From positions 39,568,457 to 39,632,456 of the forward strand of contig OZ012690.1 in the NCBI GenBank assembly GCA_963942565.1: DNA of 64,000 nt. Reading direction: 5' to 3'. The position numbers were made by a program, and so were the translations under genes. Below the pieces are notes generated by a model that worked only from the letters and a program-made list of their open reading frames with translations, was not told the origin of the DNA and made no database searches. Shown here in pieces: positions 32,601-39,967 of this stretch; within the stretch, counting starts at the first letter, position 1; every line of letters begins with the position of its first letter. The stretch comes from Maea johnstoni. Taxonomy: Eukaryota; Annelida; Polychaeta; Spionida; Magelonidae.

Positions 32601-34530
32601 TATATTGCAACATTACATACATCAACAAACACACCACACACATGAGTAAAAAAAGGTATGCCAGAACTAATAGCATTTTTCTCTTCATTTTTGTATATAC
32701 AAATGGAGGAAAAACAAACTCTTGGGCTTTTTGTTGACTGATTCTTGCCAGCTTCTCAAAATCTTGCATACACCAAATCTATTTGTCACAATCCTTGTAG
32801 TACCCTGGCCAATTTGCTTAGATGCAATTTTGGTTTTCGTTATTTTCGTGTTCTGTAGTAGCAATTGAGGAGCCTGTTAGTCTTTGAAGGTGTTGGCTTT
32901 ATTTTTGTGGACTTGTAAATATTTTTGTACATGGTAGATAGAAGTACTTAAGAATACAGTGTGCAAGCTTTGCAGGATTATCATGAATGGATTATCACAT
33001 TTTATTGGATTATTGCATAATTATTATCAGATTTATAATTATCATAGTACTGTCTGGTTTTATGGAAAAAGTATTAGTAATTTAAAGTTTATGATGAAGT
33101 AATGATGCTGGCACTCCCCTGCTCAGGACATGTGAAAGTGTCATCTAGAAATTTGATACTTAAAACATAATAGTTATTCAGGAAGTATTGGATTTAAATG
33201 TCCATTTAAACTAGAAATTATCTGTTAGCCTCTTTATATATTGTAAAAGTTGTGCCTCAAAATGCTTTATCAAACAGGTAACTTATTTTGATGTGCTAGA
33301 TATGGCTTATACAGAGTTCTATAATTGCAAAAAAGTAGGTTTGATAAAATCATGCACTGTGTACTTATTTAAGTAATACATTTTTTTGTTGAACATAGTT
33401 CTTCATATCTCATGAGAGCTAACTTTATAGACATCCTTATTCTTTCGATTCATCAGAATAATTAGAAAAGAAAAATAATTCCTAGCAGCTCCTGTCCTGT
33501 GAGAAAAACAAATATCGAAAACAGGCTGGCACCATAAGAATTGGAAATAATAATGAAAATATTTCTGAATGCTTTATTTTGTCAAAATGTGCAGAATGAA
33601 GTAAGTTCCATAAGTCATAAGATGGACATCTACCTTGTATACAGAGGCAAGATCTCAGATTATGATGCGACTTACATATCTGGCATTGTATTATGTAACA
33701 GTATGTTTGCATATATGTTGTCTTCATCTATATTTGGATTGGAATACAAAGTTGTCAGATATACCAATATAGTAACTTCCTTCACCATTGCACACTATTG
33801 AAAAACTTTTAAATCATAACTTGGCAAATAGTATGTAATTGTAAAGTTTGCGACTAGGCAGTTTTCAGTTCGCCAGTAGGTTTTACCTTTATTGTGCAGC
33901 TCTTGCAGCTTAAGATGTATGTTTTGTTTTATGACTTCTGTATTTATCAATGTGTGATAAATGTGTTAATATATATAGTATAAACGAGGACTACTTAGTG
34001 CAGACTCTTTATAGAGATACTTCATAGAAATGATTAGTTTTTTATATGATCTATGTACAAAAATGGAATGTTTATATTGAATATTATCCCTCCATTATTT
34101 TTTTGAAATAGAAACAATTGAATATGAATGTCAGCTATTTTGAAATATATATCACCACTCATACACTGGAAGCAATCAACCTTGGGTTTCAGAGCTAGAC
34201 CTCCAAAAAAGCAATGATTTAATTAGTTTTAGCAATGAAAATTGATACTTTTTTTCTGGTTGGCTGATGGACAACTATTTTCCACAAGGTAATTCTTATA
34301 TTTTGTTCAGAAATTTTCAATCTGAATTTCTCATTTTAAGAAATATTTGCCCGAGTATCTTGCTACCAGGGTCATCTCAGCATGAGTTGGTTCAGTGTAT
34401 GTGTCTTTAAATGCAGCCTCTGTGTATTGGAAGAGAGGTGATTTTTTCAGAACAGAGCTTGAATTATTTGTACCAATCATGTTTCTCCTTGTGATAAAAG
34501 ATTTTTGTAATAAAATGCTATTTCACTTAG
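11572..34530 (+). CDS. M6: M6/PLP-family four-transmembrane proteolipid protein gene (whole gene, two alternative 3' ends)
   Basis: Homologue of vertebrate GPM6A/GPM6B/PLP1 and insect M6, plasma-membrane tetraspan proteins linked to filopodia, neurite growth and membrane order. Coding exons 11572-11659, 18018-18177, 21227-21386, 21805-21970, 22886-22974, 23673-23738, then either 27717-27830 or 31339-31497. Every join keeps frame (729 shared nt, then 114 or 159), giving 280 or 295 aa, close to the family length of about 280. Seen in the protein: a charged N-terminus, a GCGEC cysteine cluster at residues 31-35 (palmitoylated in relatives), TM1 about 41-62, TM2 about 86-112 followed by the family motif GCLATGATR (109-117), TM3 about 137-161, a large outer loop with four Cys (169, 185, 210, 219) as in PLP, an NLT glycosylation site at 187, and TM4 from about 227 running into the alternative exon. 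The family call is firm. Exact 5' and 3' transcript ends are inferred. Confidence 0.9.
12165..12480. repeat. Three-copy tandem repeat, about 105 bp, M6 intron 1
   Basis: Repeated words aaatacagtacaa, ctttttgcagaacctt and ttaccaaggcttgtt occur three times in order with drift. The minus-strand frame over it is an artefact. Confidence 0.75.
13574..13797. repeat. Two-copy tandem duplication, M6 intron 1
   Basis: cagaattttgaatc, a gattattggagttt segment, gatcaatcac and gctgaaaatatgatagcca appear twice, starting near 13575 and 13693. Confidence 0.75.
14155..14312 (-). mobile_element. tRNA-derived SINE in M6 intron 1
   Basis: Minus strand: tgatagccaagtggtctaag (A-box region, leucine/serine-tRNA-like), then a degenerate B box and a body containing ttgccaatgacatagggtt. 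Older than the other copies by appearance. Confidence 0.5.
14527..15033. mobile_element. AGGCCTAAAA-ended element with long inverted repeats, M6 intron 1
   Basis: About 507 bp. Left end aggcctaaaaaaaaattgtt with tgtttccagtaac following; right end is the inverse (attacaggaaacaaacaatt, then T-run and aggcct). About 30 bp of terminal repeat. The flanks suggest a TA target lying inside the TTAA of an adjacent TTAACCC MITE. A worn relative is at 41997-42178. Confidence 0.65.
15034..15883. mobile_element. TTAACCCATT (piggyBac-like) MITE, interrupted by a type A MITE
   Basis: Left end taacccattcacacctgg after the AGGCCT element; right end gcatgaatgggttaa at 15869-15883. Much longer than the usual 230 bp because of the insertion 15208-15515 and further sequence; it may be two partial copies. 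Confidence 0.5.
15208..15515. mobile_element. GGTCTTAGCCAG MITE, type A (reverse), M6 intron 1
   Basis: Reverse-orientation copy of 901-1208 of the same length: ggtcgtagccagcagggcg at the left, cctggctaagacc at the right. Sits inside a TTAACCC-type MITE, so it is the younger of the two. Confidence 0.75.
16651..17006. mobile_element. CAGGGTCTGAC-ended MITE in M6 intron 1
   Basis: Ends CAGGGTCTGAC and GTCGGACACTG (inverted, two mismatches), flanked by CTTTA on both sides (16646-16650, 17007-17011). The inside repeats the word tagggctac/gtagccct several times in both orientations. 356 bp, no coding. Confidence 0.65.
17035..17118. mobile_element. TTAACCCATT MITE, short deletion form
   Basis: Only 84 bp: ttaacccatacatgtct to aggaatgaatgggttaa. 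Both ends are kept, the middle is lost. Confidence 0.65.
17564..17784. mobile_element. TTAACCCTT MITE, M6 intron 1
   Basis: Same interior as 23065-23277 (aaaccctgtcatgctggtat, agatgagtacacatgaacca); ends gcataaaggggcattaa. It lies 234 bp before M6 exon 2. Confidence 0.65.
18018..18177 (+). CDS. M6: M6 exon 2 (Cys cluster and TM1)
   Basis: Acceptor gtttcag before 18018 and donor gtgaga at 18178. Reads GCGECIGRTPFGSL, then the first hydrophobic segment ending LFCGTLYRA, the same order as in vertebrate M6 (Cys-rich start, PxxSLIAT-like segment, LFCG). It ends with two bases of a Trp codon completed by exon 3. Confidence 0.9.
18926..19150. mobile_element. TTAACCCATT MITE copy, M6 intron 2
   Basis: Left end worn (gttaataaatcctg); right end tatgaatgggttaa. 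The terminal TTAA is shared with the next copy at 19147. Confidence 0.6.
19147..19378. mobile_element. TTAACCCATT MITE copy, M6 intron 2
   Basis: ttaatccatcaatactcaca to ctcaagcattaatgggttaa, 232 bp; interior aaaatatttgatagagaaat and actctccttcaaatattttg form the usual inner hairpin. Confidence 0.75.
19471..19698. mobile_element. TTAACCCATT MITE copy, M6 intron 2
   Basis: TTAACCCATTAATGC to gcatgaatgtgttaa, 228 bp. Third copy within 0.8 kb. Confidence 0.75.
19869..20150. mobile_element. GGTCTTAGCCAG MITE, type A, worn copy in M6 intron 2
   Basis: Starts aggctcttagcttcag; later gaaattgacgttttgataaa and attccttacaaaatatta parallel the interior of 901-1208. The right end is degenerate. Confidence 0.45.
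20378..20890 (+). pseudogene. Decayed copy 1 of M6 exon 3, split by a MITE
   Basis: An acceptor-like ttttgttag precedes a start that reads like exon 3 (LQLLQ). It is interrupted at 20395 by the hAT-like element 20396-20810 and resumes at 20819 as TLIVAAMGAFATIL, then an in-frame stop. The nucleotide match to the working exon is obvious up to gcaacag at about 20886. The second third of the exon and the donor are absent. Confidence 0.75.
20396..20810. mobile_element. hAT-like MITE in pseudo-exon copy 1
   Basis: 415 bp, flanked by perfect 8-bp direct repeats CTACAAAT (20388-20395 and 20811-20818). The ends are inverted: TAGGGCTGTGCTC at the left and TAGGGCTGGGCTC when the right end is reverse-complemented. 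Inside are short direct repeats of a tctcgatgtcga motif and a large inverted repeat (20502-20522 with 20568-20588). An 8-bp duplication and TAGGG-type ends are typical of hAT. No transposase, so non-autonomous. Confidence 0.85.
20936..21024 (+). pseudogene. Decayed copy 2 of M6 exon 3
   Basis: Matches exon 3 from about acaaatcacc to ttggttgcatagcaacaag. The acceptor AG is lost (taatctg) and the reading frame slips in the middle. Residual translation TFIIVV, then FSIVLSIFGCIAT. No donor. Confidence 0.72.
21074..21165 (+). pseudogene. Decayed copy 3 of M6 exon 3, with an intact acceptor
   Basis: Acceptor tctttaaccag is intact and the frame stays open: LWALHIGFIILCSVMAAFGI, then ILLILGCLATENLV and a stop. 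It lacks the last third of the exon and has no donor, so splicing into it would give a truncated protein ending after TM2. Probably dead, but a rarely used terminal or poison exon is possible. Confidence 0.72.
21227..21386 (+). CDS. M6: M6 exon 3 (TM2 and GCLATGATR loop)
   Basis: Acceptor ctttcaccag, donor gtaagt at 21387, phase continuous on both sides. Encodes TM2 with the very conserved GCLATGATR and an intracellular loop ending GGRVSAAF. Three decayed copies of its first two thirds lie just upstream (20378-21165), described separately; this one is the intact exon. Confidence 0.92.
21805..21970 (+). CDS. M6: M6 exon 4 (TM3 and start of outer loop)
   Basis: Acceptor tgttttcag and donor gtaagt at 21971. 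Encodes FMFLTYILNIVWVGIAIVMV and on through TM3, then an outer loop with two Cys and an NLT sequon. Leaves one base for the next exon (Gly codon). Confidence 0.92.
22035..22236. mobile_element. CAGTGTGCAACAT-ended MITE in M6 intron 4
   Basis: Ends CAGTGTGCAACAT and ATGTTGCAACCTTG. The inside has gggcaagcagaacaagaccc and similar words shared with 6974-7230. Lies 65 bp past the donor of M6 exon 4. Confidence 0.6.
22886..22974 (+). CDS. M6: M6 exon 5 (outer loop)
   Basis: Acceptor tgtttcag and donor gtgagt at 22975. Encodes the second half of the large outer loop, with two Cys in AICEESELSKLCQH, matching the spacing of the paired cysteines in PLP-family loops. In phase with both neighbours. Confidence 0.9.
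23065..23277. mobile_element. TTAACCCTT MITE (second TTAA family), M6 intron 5
   Basis: 213 bp with TTAA at both ends. Contains gacgctactttcgtccaaag, aaaccctgtcatgttggtat and gccagggtttcagtcatttt. Distinct from the TTAACCCATT family inside, but the same target and CCC ends. Confidence 0.75.
23673..23738 (+). CDS. M6: M6 exon 6 (start of TM4)
   Basis: Acceptor gtgttttcag and donor gtgagt at 23739. A 66-nt exon reading TADSGPLFILAFAGACLIVI plus GM. It corresponds to the vertebrate stretch LFIVALAGAGAAVIAMV. It ends on a codon boundary, so either last exon can follow it. Confidence 0.88.
25684..26215 (-). mobile_element. 5'-truncated LINE in M6 intron 6 (antisense)
   Basis: The minus-strand frame 25781-26131 reads LKWLPFLNRVQFNTAILMYK, SVNGQSPIYLKNMFQF, LTRSN, and near the end VLWNSLSLNMKMAPSLSSFK. 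This is the conserved C-terminal region after the reverse transcriptase of LINEs (LxWLPVxxRIxF..YKxxNGxxPxYL..TRS..WNSLP..SLSSFKK). The 3' end is gaaataaagatgattatt plus an (ATT)n tail (25684-25709). Similarity continues upstream in other frames to about 26215, so it is broken as well as truncated. Confidence 0.85.
26285..26455 (-). mobile_element. tRNA-derived SINE fragment, M6 intron 6
   Basis: On the minus strand: attagtcgagtggtttgagg, a typical serine-tRNA-like A-box region, and a B box cgggtttgaatcacc about 50 bp on. The body then diverges. Lies head-on to the LINE 3' region. Confidence 0.6.
27717..27830 (+). CDS. M6: M6 exon 7a (proximal alternative last exon, short C-terminus)
   Basis: Acceptor ccactttccag and in-frame TAG at 27828-27830. 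Adds 37 residues: end of TM4 plus cytoplasmic tail (VNFLISLATNMTRIK, then SSELQDYREAIALDERQSVEF). No donor is needed: the frame stops here and AATAAA follows at 28244-28249. Clearly homologous to exon 7b over about 31 codons, so the two arose by exon duplication and must be used alternatively. Confidence 0.85.
   Translation: MNFLISLATNMTRIKTSSELQDYREAIALDERQSVEF
27914..28167. mobile_element. Mariner/pogo-like MITE in the short-isoform 3' UTR
   Basis: Exact inverted ends ACAGTGAAACCTC (27914-27926) and GAGGTTTCACTGT (28155-28167). The inside repeats the words gatgtgaacacc and gaccagtgcaaaag. CAGTGAAACCTC ends are common in pogo/Tc1-mariner-type elements. It starts 84 bp after the exon 7a stop and ends 77 bp before AATAAA. 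Confidence 0.6.
28244..28249 (+). terminator. Poly(A) signal AATAAA, short M6 isoform
   Basis: First canonical AATAAA downstream of exon 7a, 414 bp after its stop. It would give a short 3' UTR that contains the mariner/pogo-like MITE at 27914-28167. Confidence 0.5.
28774..28964. mobile_element. TTAACCCATT MITE copy, between exons 7a and 7b
   Basis: ttaacccattcatgccttaa to gccatgggtgggttaa, 191 bp. A further partial copy begins in its right-hand TTAA (28961 to about 29130). Confidence 0.65.
30303..30400 (+). mobile_element. tRNA-like SINE head, M6 intron 6 (between 7a and 7b)
   Basis: gtggcctagttgtttcgata (A-box-like) and gcaggttcaagtctcc (B box) about 60 bp apart, as in pol III promoters of tRNA-derived SINEs. 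The cloverleaf is degenerate, so a working tRNA is unlikely. Confidence 0.5.
30463..30885. repeat. Tandem duplication with poly-C tracts, between exons 7a and 7b
   Basis: Two copies of about 230 bp (from about 30463 and 30694): attggaagsgaaaatttact, ggctggact, a run of 13-17 C, cagcaatacaa, gcttcctgtact and tttgggtggt in order. Confidence 0.8.
31339..31497 (+). CDS. M6: M6 exon 7b (distal alternative last exon, long C-terminus)
   Basis: Acceptor tgcttcctttag and in-frame TAA at 31495-31497. Adds 52 residues: INYLIALTSNYTRIKISKEL, a stretch parallel to exon 7a (SEYRDAVDLEG), then a unique tail ending VFDNKKATGY. The extra acidic and aromatic tail would give this isoform different cytoplasmic contacts (inference). 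Confidence 0.87.
   Translation: MNYLIALTSNYTRIKISKELSEYRDAVDLEGHEMDHVGMQGTVFDNKKATGY
31498..34530 (+). other. Probable 3' UTR of the long M6 isoform
   Basis: About 3 kb of AT-rich non-coding sequence with no clear interspersed elements, unlike the flanks, ending near AATAAA at 34509-34514. A SINE begins at 34582 just after. Freedom from mobile elements plus a terminal poly(A) signal suggests transcribed sequence under some constraint. The exact cleavage site is not visible. Confidence 0.5.
34509..34514 (+). terminator. Poly(A) signal AATAAA, long M6 isoform
   Basis: AATAAA in the context gtaataaaatgc, at the end of the repeat-free stretch following exon 7b. Earlier, weaker sites are possible. 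Confidence 0.45.
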
Positions 34531-34581
34531 ATCGACTGTTTTTGTTTTATTTAGATATTGAAAATTTTGTTCTATATGTGT

Positions 34582-34905
34582 ATGGCCTGCTCCGATGGCC
34601 GTAATGTCTGAAGCGTTGCCACTGACTGTTAGAAGCCTCTCACCACTGAGGGCCTGCCCCGATGGCCCTGTCATCTGAGGCATTGCTACTGACTGTTAGC
34701 AGTCTGTCACCACTGTATGGGTTGGAATCCTATCCTGGGCAAGTGAGAAAGTTGCCAGTGACTTAGGGCTAGGCAGAGATTTTCGCCCAGTACCCTGGCT
34801 TCCTCCACCAGTTACAATTGACCAGTCATGTGGCAAAAAAACAAAATTCCTCATTTCCTATGTGTACGCAATACTGAGCTTAGAGAGAGCGCAGGGTTGC
34901 AAAAG
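34582..34905 (+). mobile_element. tRNA-derived SINE with a doubled head
   Basis: Two consecutive serine-tRNA-like heads (34584-34650 and 34651-34731): gatggccgtaatgtctgaag and gatggccctgtcatctgagg, the second with B box tgggttggaatcctatc. The body follows: gagaaagttgccagtgactt, a ccagtaccctggcttcctcc segment and ttacaattgaccagtcatg. The body recurs at 48664-48830. Lies just past the M6 poly(A) signal. Confidence 0.65.
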
Positions 34906-35035
34906 GTTGAATTTCATGTAATGAAGGCTTTAAAACTTGCAATAGACTGAATTCATTAAGCTCTGTTAACCTCATAAATATTCTAACACTTGCATAGTAG
35001 ATGTCATAAAACGTGAGAACTCTTTTAATTGTATT

Positions 35036-35203
35036 CTTTTGATTGGTCCAGAATTTTATTGATATGTAGGCATATTCCACCTGGTGGCTAGTTTTGGAAT
35101 CAATTCGCAAAAAAAAAAAGTTTCGTCTTGATAGGTCCAGACTTTTTTTTGATTTGTAGACTTATACTGCCTGGTGTCTAGTTTTGGAACCGATTTATCA
35201 AAT
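35036..35203. repeat. Two-copy tandem duplication downstream of M6
   Basis: ttgattggtccagaatttta/cttgataggtccagactttt, then gatatgtaggcatatt/gatttgtagacttata and ggtggctagttttggaa/ggtgtctagttttggaa; copies start near 35036 and 35128. Confidence 0.7.
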
Positions 35204-36250
35204 CGACTGCTATTCTATGCTTCTCGGACACCCATAGTGTAACAGTAAAGACCACCACCCCCTACCTAGTCTCTTTGAACAGGGATGAGCGTATTTGATA
35301 GGTTGTGAAGCATATCATGCAATTCATTTAAATAAAATTACAACTCAAAAATATATAAGCAAAATATATCATTTCTTTATTACATCAAGCAAACATATAC
35401 AGAGGGGGAGGTAACTTCTTATCAATATATACAACATAAGAAAGTTTCATCTAATAATCACAATGATGTTTCAGAGTTTCACCATTGTGCATTTTTTCTT
35501 CTTTTTTGAAGAGGGGGGGCTTAGATGTGCAAAGCCCGAATAACTACTCAGTATTCACAGGTACTTTGAAGTTATATTCATGTGGCTAGTCATGATTTAG
35601 CTTGATATGGCAGAAAAAGTAACGATAATCGAAATTTATAAGATATTTTCAACAACAAATCATAGCAACCAATTATTGATTTAAAATCAATAGTTTTAGG
35701 TAAGGTTTTATGGAGTTGGGGTTAAAAAAAACTCCTATCACAAATTAAACTAGGCTCCTAGTCCCTAAAGAGTTGACATTCCCTTCTGCATTGAACAAGC
35801 AGTGTGGTGTAGTACCAGGTATGGTATATAAAAAGGCGCCACCTGATCCTTCTATCTCTACAGGTTTTAGTCATAGTCACACTCTCTATTCCCCTGGTGA
35901 GATAAGTGTAAACTAAATTGGCCACTATGGCCACCAAGACTAAATAGTGCCTGGCTACAGAAAATGAATGATAGAAAAATACAAATAACAGCCTAGAAAA
36001 GTAGGCTAATCACACATCTGCATGAGTTGCATAGATATATTGTTTATGAGTGAGTGTATGATAGTGTTATGTGCCTTTGGCATGCTTTAGTCTCTGTGAG
36101 GTGCCAGGTTTTTATAACACATTTACAAGGTGAGTGATGGTTAGAGTGTGATTTAATCACAACTAAACACTTTAAGCAGTATTTGTGTGTTTTTTATAAC
36201 AGGAACATTGTATAATATGAAAACATGAATTATTGGATGATAAACACTTA

Positions 36251-36535
36251 ACAGGTAACCCTGCTTAACTCGGACTCGTCTAACTCAAATTTCTTGTAGC
36301 CTGCACAATAAGCTCTGTTCCCAAAACATTCCTATCTTCTCAATGTTAAATCAAATCACTTATTTCAGACATAGTTCAAGACACCTTGTATACCTCAGAC
36401 ATACGAGCCAGTCCCTTTTATATCATTTTATTTGTCTAACTCGTACAAAATCTGATGTTCACGTAACTCAAATTCTGGTTACCTCTGACACTTTTTCTTG
36501 GTCTTAATTTGTCCCAGTTAAGCAAGATTACCTGT
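36251..36535. mobile_element. ACAGGTAA-ended MITE downstream of the minus fucosidase
   Basis: Left end acaggtaaccctgcttaact, right end (reversed) acaggtaatcttgcttaact: 18 of 20 match. Inside are several taactc words. Probably Tc1/mariner- or pogo-like. Confidence 0.65.
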
Positions 36536-36781
36536 AATACAAAAATTTGCGATGACAGACTTCATTTCCTTTAAATCAAGTTTACATCTGGAATGTGCAA
36601 TAACAAAGCAATATCTTTAGGAATATCTAAATAGAAGAAGTGATTCATGTTGTGTTTAACATATCTGTATCTGATTCAATGATGTCAGACCATACATTTG
36701 CTCCACATGCAAAACTGTTAATTCTAAATGGAATGTACAAATTAGGACAGCAGTGTCCAAAGATACATGTTAAACCAATGA

Positions 36782-37338
36782 TTACTTGACATTCATTAGC
36801 TTAAGTACCCAGGCCCACTTGCAGGGTAGCTGATTAGCGGGTATCATAGGCCATTGTACCACAATACCCCCAGTAGCACCCTTTTTCCACTTCAACTCTA
36901 ACTGGGTACCCATAAGGGTGATGCTGGTTTGAGCTGTAGCGGAGGGAGCCCCTAGGACAACATTATCCCCTTTTGGATACTCCAACATGATCGCAAACAC
37001 ATCTACCCCATTTGGGGTGTTTTTGGATGTGTACCACACTTTTGGGGTGGTGGTATCATTCTGCACCCTCCAGGGTTGTGTGGCATATATGGCGTCCCCG
37101 TTCACGGACAACCATTCTCCCATTCCTCGTAGTCGCTCCTGGAAGATGGGTTCTATGAGACCCTCGTGGGTGGGACCAATATTCATGAGAAGATTTCCGC
37201 CGAGACTCACGGTATTCACCAGAACCGATACCAATTCCGGCATGGTTAGGTAGTCCGCAAGTCGGGCGTCTCTCCTGAAACCCCAAGACTTCTTGTCGAT
37301 CGTCATGGCATTCTCCCATTTATGGCCAACCAGTTTAC
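36782..37338 (-). CDS. Fucosidase (minus copy) exon 2
   Basis: Starts after ttttttgcag and continues the split Gly codon with [20 protein letters not shown]. Holds the end of the barrel and the C-terminal beta-sandwich. Stop TAA at the lower end. Confidence 0.9.
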
Positions 37339-38982
37339 CTGCAAAAAACAATTGCTAAATAGAATTTGAAAATATAACCCAATATCAAACAACATTGTTT
37401 CCAGAAATAGATTATAAATCAACCTCACAAGGTTCTAGACATTTTACTTTAATTGAATGAATGTTGTGAGTTAATATATACATTCATTATACATTGGGAT
37501 TATTGTTTGTATTATTTTTCTCATTTCATCCATCCTGTTTTGGCAGTATCAAGTTTTGTTAATCTGACGGCCACTTTTTTTACTAACATACCTGTGTTAA
37601 AAGGATACAATAAAAATGTGCCTTAACTTACAAATTAAGGTTTTCAGTAGCACCCCCTCCTCATGTGTAAGGTAGGCAGGGACTTATCTAGGACCCGTCC
37701 AGCCTCTCTTTTGGACAGGCAGTATCCTGGAAATGTCCTTTTTGGGGGTAATAACCAAATCTTATTCTAACAAACCATCCTCTAGGACATGGATGAAGTG
37801 TGAATAGCACCTTTTGACACAATACTAGGCTAATAAATGTAGTTTGCATAAGTATTTGAATTGACTGACTAGCTAAATTTGGACGGGCAGAAATTTTGGA
37901 ATTTTTGTTTTGGATAGGCATTTTAAAACCCTGACTGAGACTAAAGGTAGGGTAGTGCTCACCAAATTCTTATGGCCTTATATATGTGTGAGAATCGCCC
38001 CTTTTTATCCTACGTTGCACATTAAGCCAGGTCTAGAGTACAACCATACCTTACTTGTGAGAGGCACCCCTATTCAAACCTTTCCAGCCACACAAAGCCT
38101 GGTCTGGATTAGGCCAATATCCCCCCCCCCCCCCCTCCTCAAAGAGAGAATACCCAGACTGTATCTAAGCTTACCTGGCAGGTATCTGTCCTGGCATGTG
38201 TAGTAGCCGCCATGATGGCAGGGTATCCCATTTCCCCATCTGTCATTGGTCACCACCTGGTCTTTAACAGGGCTATCATTATACAGCCACGACAGAAAAC
38301 CAGTGCTGTTAAAATACTCAGGGGGTCCCGCATCTCCATCGGACCAGATCAGATCAGGCTTGTATTTCTCCACTAGTTCATACAACTCCGGCATCGTCTT
38401 ATCTACCACAAAAGTGTTGGTTTTGAACTTGTTCTTCTGGTCTTGCAAATACAGTGGATTGAACCACTCGAAGAGTGAGTGGTAGAGACCAAAGTGAATA
38501 TCCGTATTGTTTCGAATCGCCTTCATGAGATCGCCAACCAGATCACGACCAGGACCGACAGCCATCGAATTCCAATTCCATGAGTATTTTGTGTCCCAGT
38601 TGCAGAATCCTTCATGATGTTTGCTGGTCAAAACCACATACTTTGCCCCTGAAGCTTTAAAAAGTTCAGCCCACTGTGAGGGATCATAAAATTCTGCCTT
38701 GAACTGCGGCGCAAAGTCCTGGTATTCAAAATTAGGCGCATAGTTCTTTTTCATGAACTCAATGTATGCAGGATACTTTCTCTGCTTCCAGAATGACCAG
38801 AACCACTCGTCTCCAAAACTTGGCACTGAGAAAACTCCCCAGTGGATGAAGATTCCAAACTTGGATTCATCATACCATTTTGGCAAGGGCCTGGAGTCAA
38901 GAGACTTCCAAGTTGGTTCATATCTAATGGCTGATGTTGCCCCCAAAAGCAAAAATACTACTGAATATATTGCAATCCACAT
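36782..38982 (-). CDS. Alpha-L-fucosidase (GH29), one-intron copy
   Basis: Removes terminal alpha-L-fucose from glycans and glycolipids in lysosomes or outside the cell. Exon 1 is 38175-38982, exon 2 is 36782-37338. The join is CCA G|GT AAA with donor gtaagc and acceptor ttttttgcag, giving 454 aa, the usual FUCA length. Seen: signal peptide in residues 1-18 (hydrophobic [11 protein letters not shown]), the [16 protein letters not shown] block, [12 protein letters not shown], the nucleophile Asp215 in LIWSDGD (aligned with the catalytic Asp of human FUCA1), [37 protein letters not shown] and [16 protein letters not shown]. The C-terminal beta domain is complete and ends LMNVK. Head to head with a paralogue whose start is 985 bp away. 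No damage seen. Likely an active enzyme. Confidence 0.93.
37339..38174 (-). other. Intron of the minus fucosidase
   Basis: 836-bp intron, absent from the neighbouring paralogue at the equivalent point ([12 protein letters not shown]). It contains a reverse copy of the GGTCTTAGCCAG repeat relative (about 37681-37940) and a poly-C run near 38120. Confidence 0.85.
37681..37940. mobile_element. GGTCTTAGCCAG MITE, type B (reverse), in the fucosidase intron
   Basis: Reverse copy: ctcttttggacaggcagtat near the left, gacgggcagaaattttgga and ggcattttaaaaccctgact at the right. Confidence 0.55.
38175..38982 (-). CDS. Fucosidase (minus copy) exon 1
   Basis: Signal peptide and most of the catalytic barrel, to residue 269 (CQDRYLP). 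The donor gtaagc falls inside the next Gly codon. Reading on past the donor would add an unrelated glycine-rich tail from intron sequence before a stop. Confidence 0.9.
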
Positions 38983-39967
38983 TTTGCTTTAGGGGAAAAA
39001 CTACCGTGCCACAGAGATGAATGCATACAATGAACACAACTAATGATGGAGAGTGAATGACAACAACACTCAACACAGCTCCCATCAACTGTCATGTGAT
39101 GATGTCCGGGTGGGTTTGATTAGTAAGCATCGGTATACCTTAGCCACCGCCGCTGTCAACGTTCATAAACAATTTCTTGCATTGATAAATGATTTTTATG
39201 TATACAAACTTTTATAAATGTTAATAACTGTGACTTTTTAGTATTTTGCTTTCCACTACTTCCAACTTTCTCAGACCGCATGAATAAAACAATATAATAT
39301 AGCCATACCTGCATAACTTGCTTATGGTGTACCTATTTTATTAATCAAATGTCTCTTAGTCACGTGATTGATCACATGAGTGCTAAAATGGGCGACCACA
39401 ACAATGTTATTGTTTACATGCTGTCAGGGTGCCTGGGTGGTCTTGTTACGGAATCACATTTACCATTTGTTACGGAATCACAATTTCTTTAAGTATCAAT
39501 ATCTTTTATTAAAGGAGTGCACTGTGGTGAAATCTTCTGCTTTAATAAAAAAAAAAGTGAATGTCCTATTGACTGTGATTGATTTAGAATTTTCATTTGT
39601 CAGTTTTTTGCTACATTTAAAGATCATCCATTGCAAAGATTTGCATGTATGTAAACAATCAATCTCCATATGTCTTAATCCAATGTTCCATTTAGTCACA
39701 GTTGACCATGTATGAATGGGGCACAAATGATTGTTTAAATGCAATAGAAGCTTTCTGATTGGATCTAATGAATACCAAGGAGAAGTGTGCTTCTGTCTGT
39801 GGCTTATCATCACCAGCCCATCACATAACCATCCTTATCTTAATGTTGTCACCTGTGCATAATGCACCTAATTTAAATTGTGATACCTGTCAACACTGTC
39901 TGCCTTTGTATCATGTGATAATAGATAAGAAATACTCCTGTCTGTGTGACTATCCTACATTCACAAC
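38983..39967. promoter_or_regulatory. Shared upstream region of the two fucosidases
   Basis: 985 bp between divergent start codons, so any promoters here are back to back. The middle (about 39438-39560) holds a fragment of the same element family as 3148-6504, with two GTTACGGAATCAC motifs at 39445-39457 and 39469-39481. No TATA box could be assigned. Confidence 0.4.
39438..39560 (+). mobile_element. Fragment of the GTTACGGAATCAC element between the fucosidases
   Basis: Nearly collinear with 3525-3650: ggtcttgttacggaatcac, then a second motif copy, then tcaatatctttyattaaa and gtgcactrtggtgaaat, ending in a poly-A run. Only this internal part is present; no terminal repeat is seen. Confidence 0.75.

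Noticed and set aside
37910-38203. 97-aa plus-strand frame
   Set aside because: Lies in the fucosidase intron across a MITE and a poly-C run; no family features.
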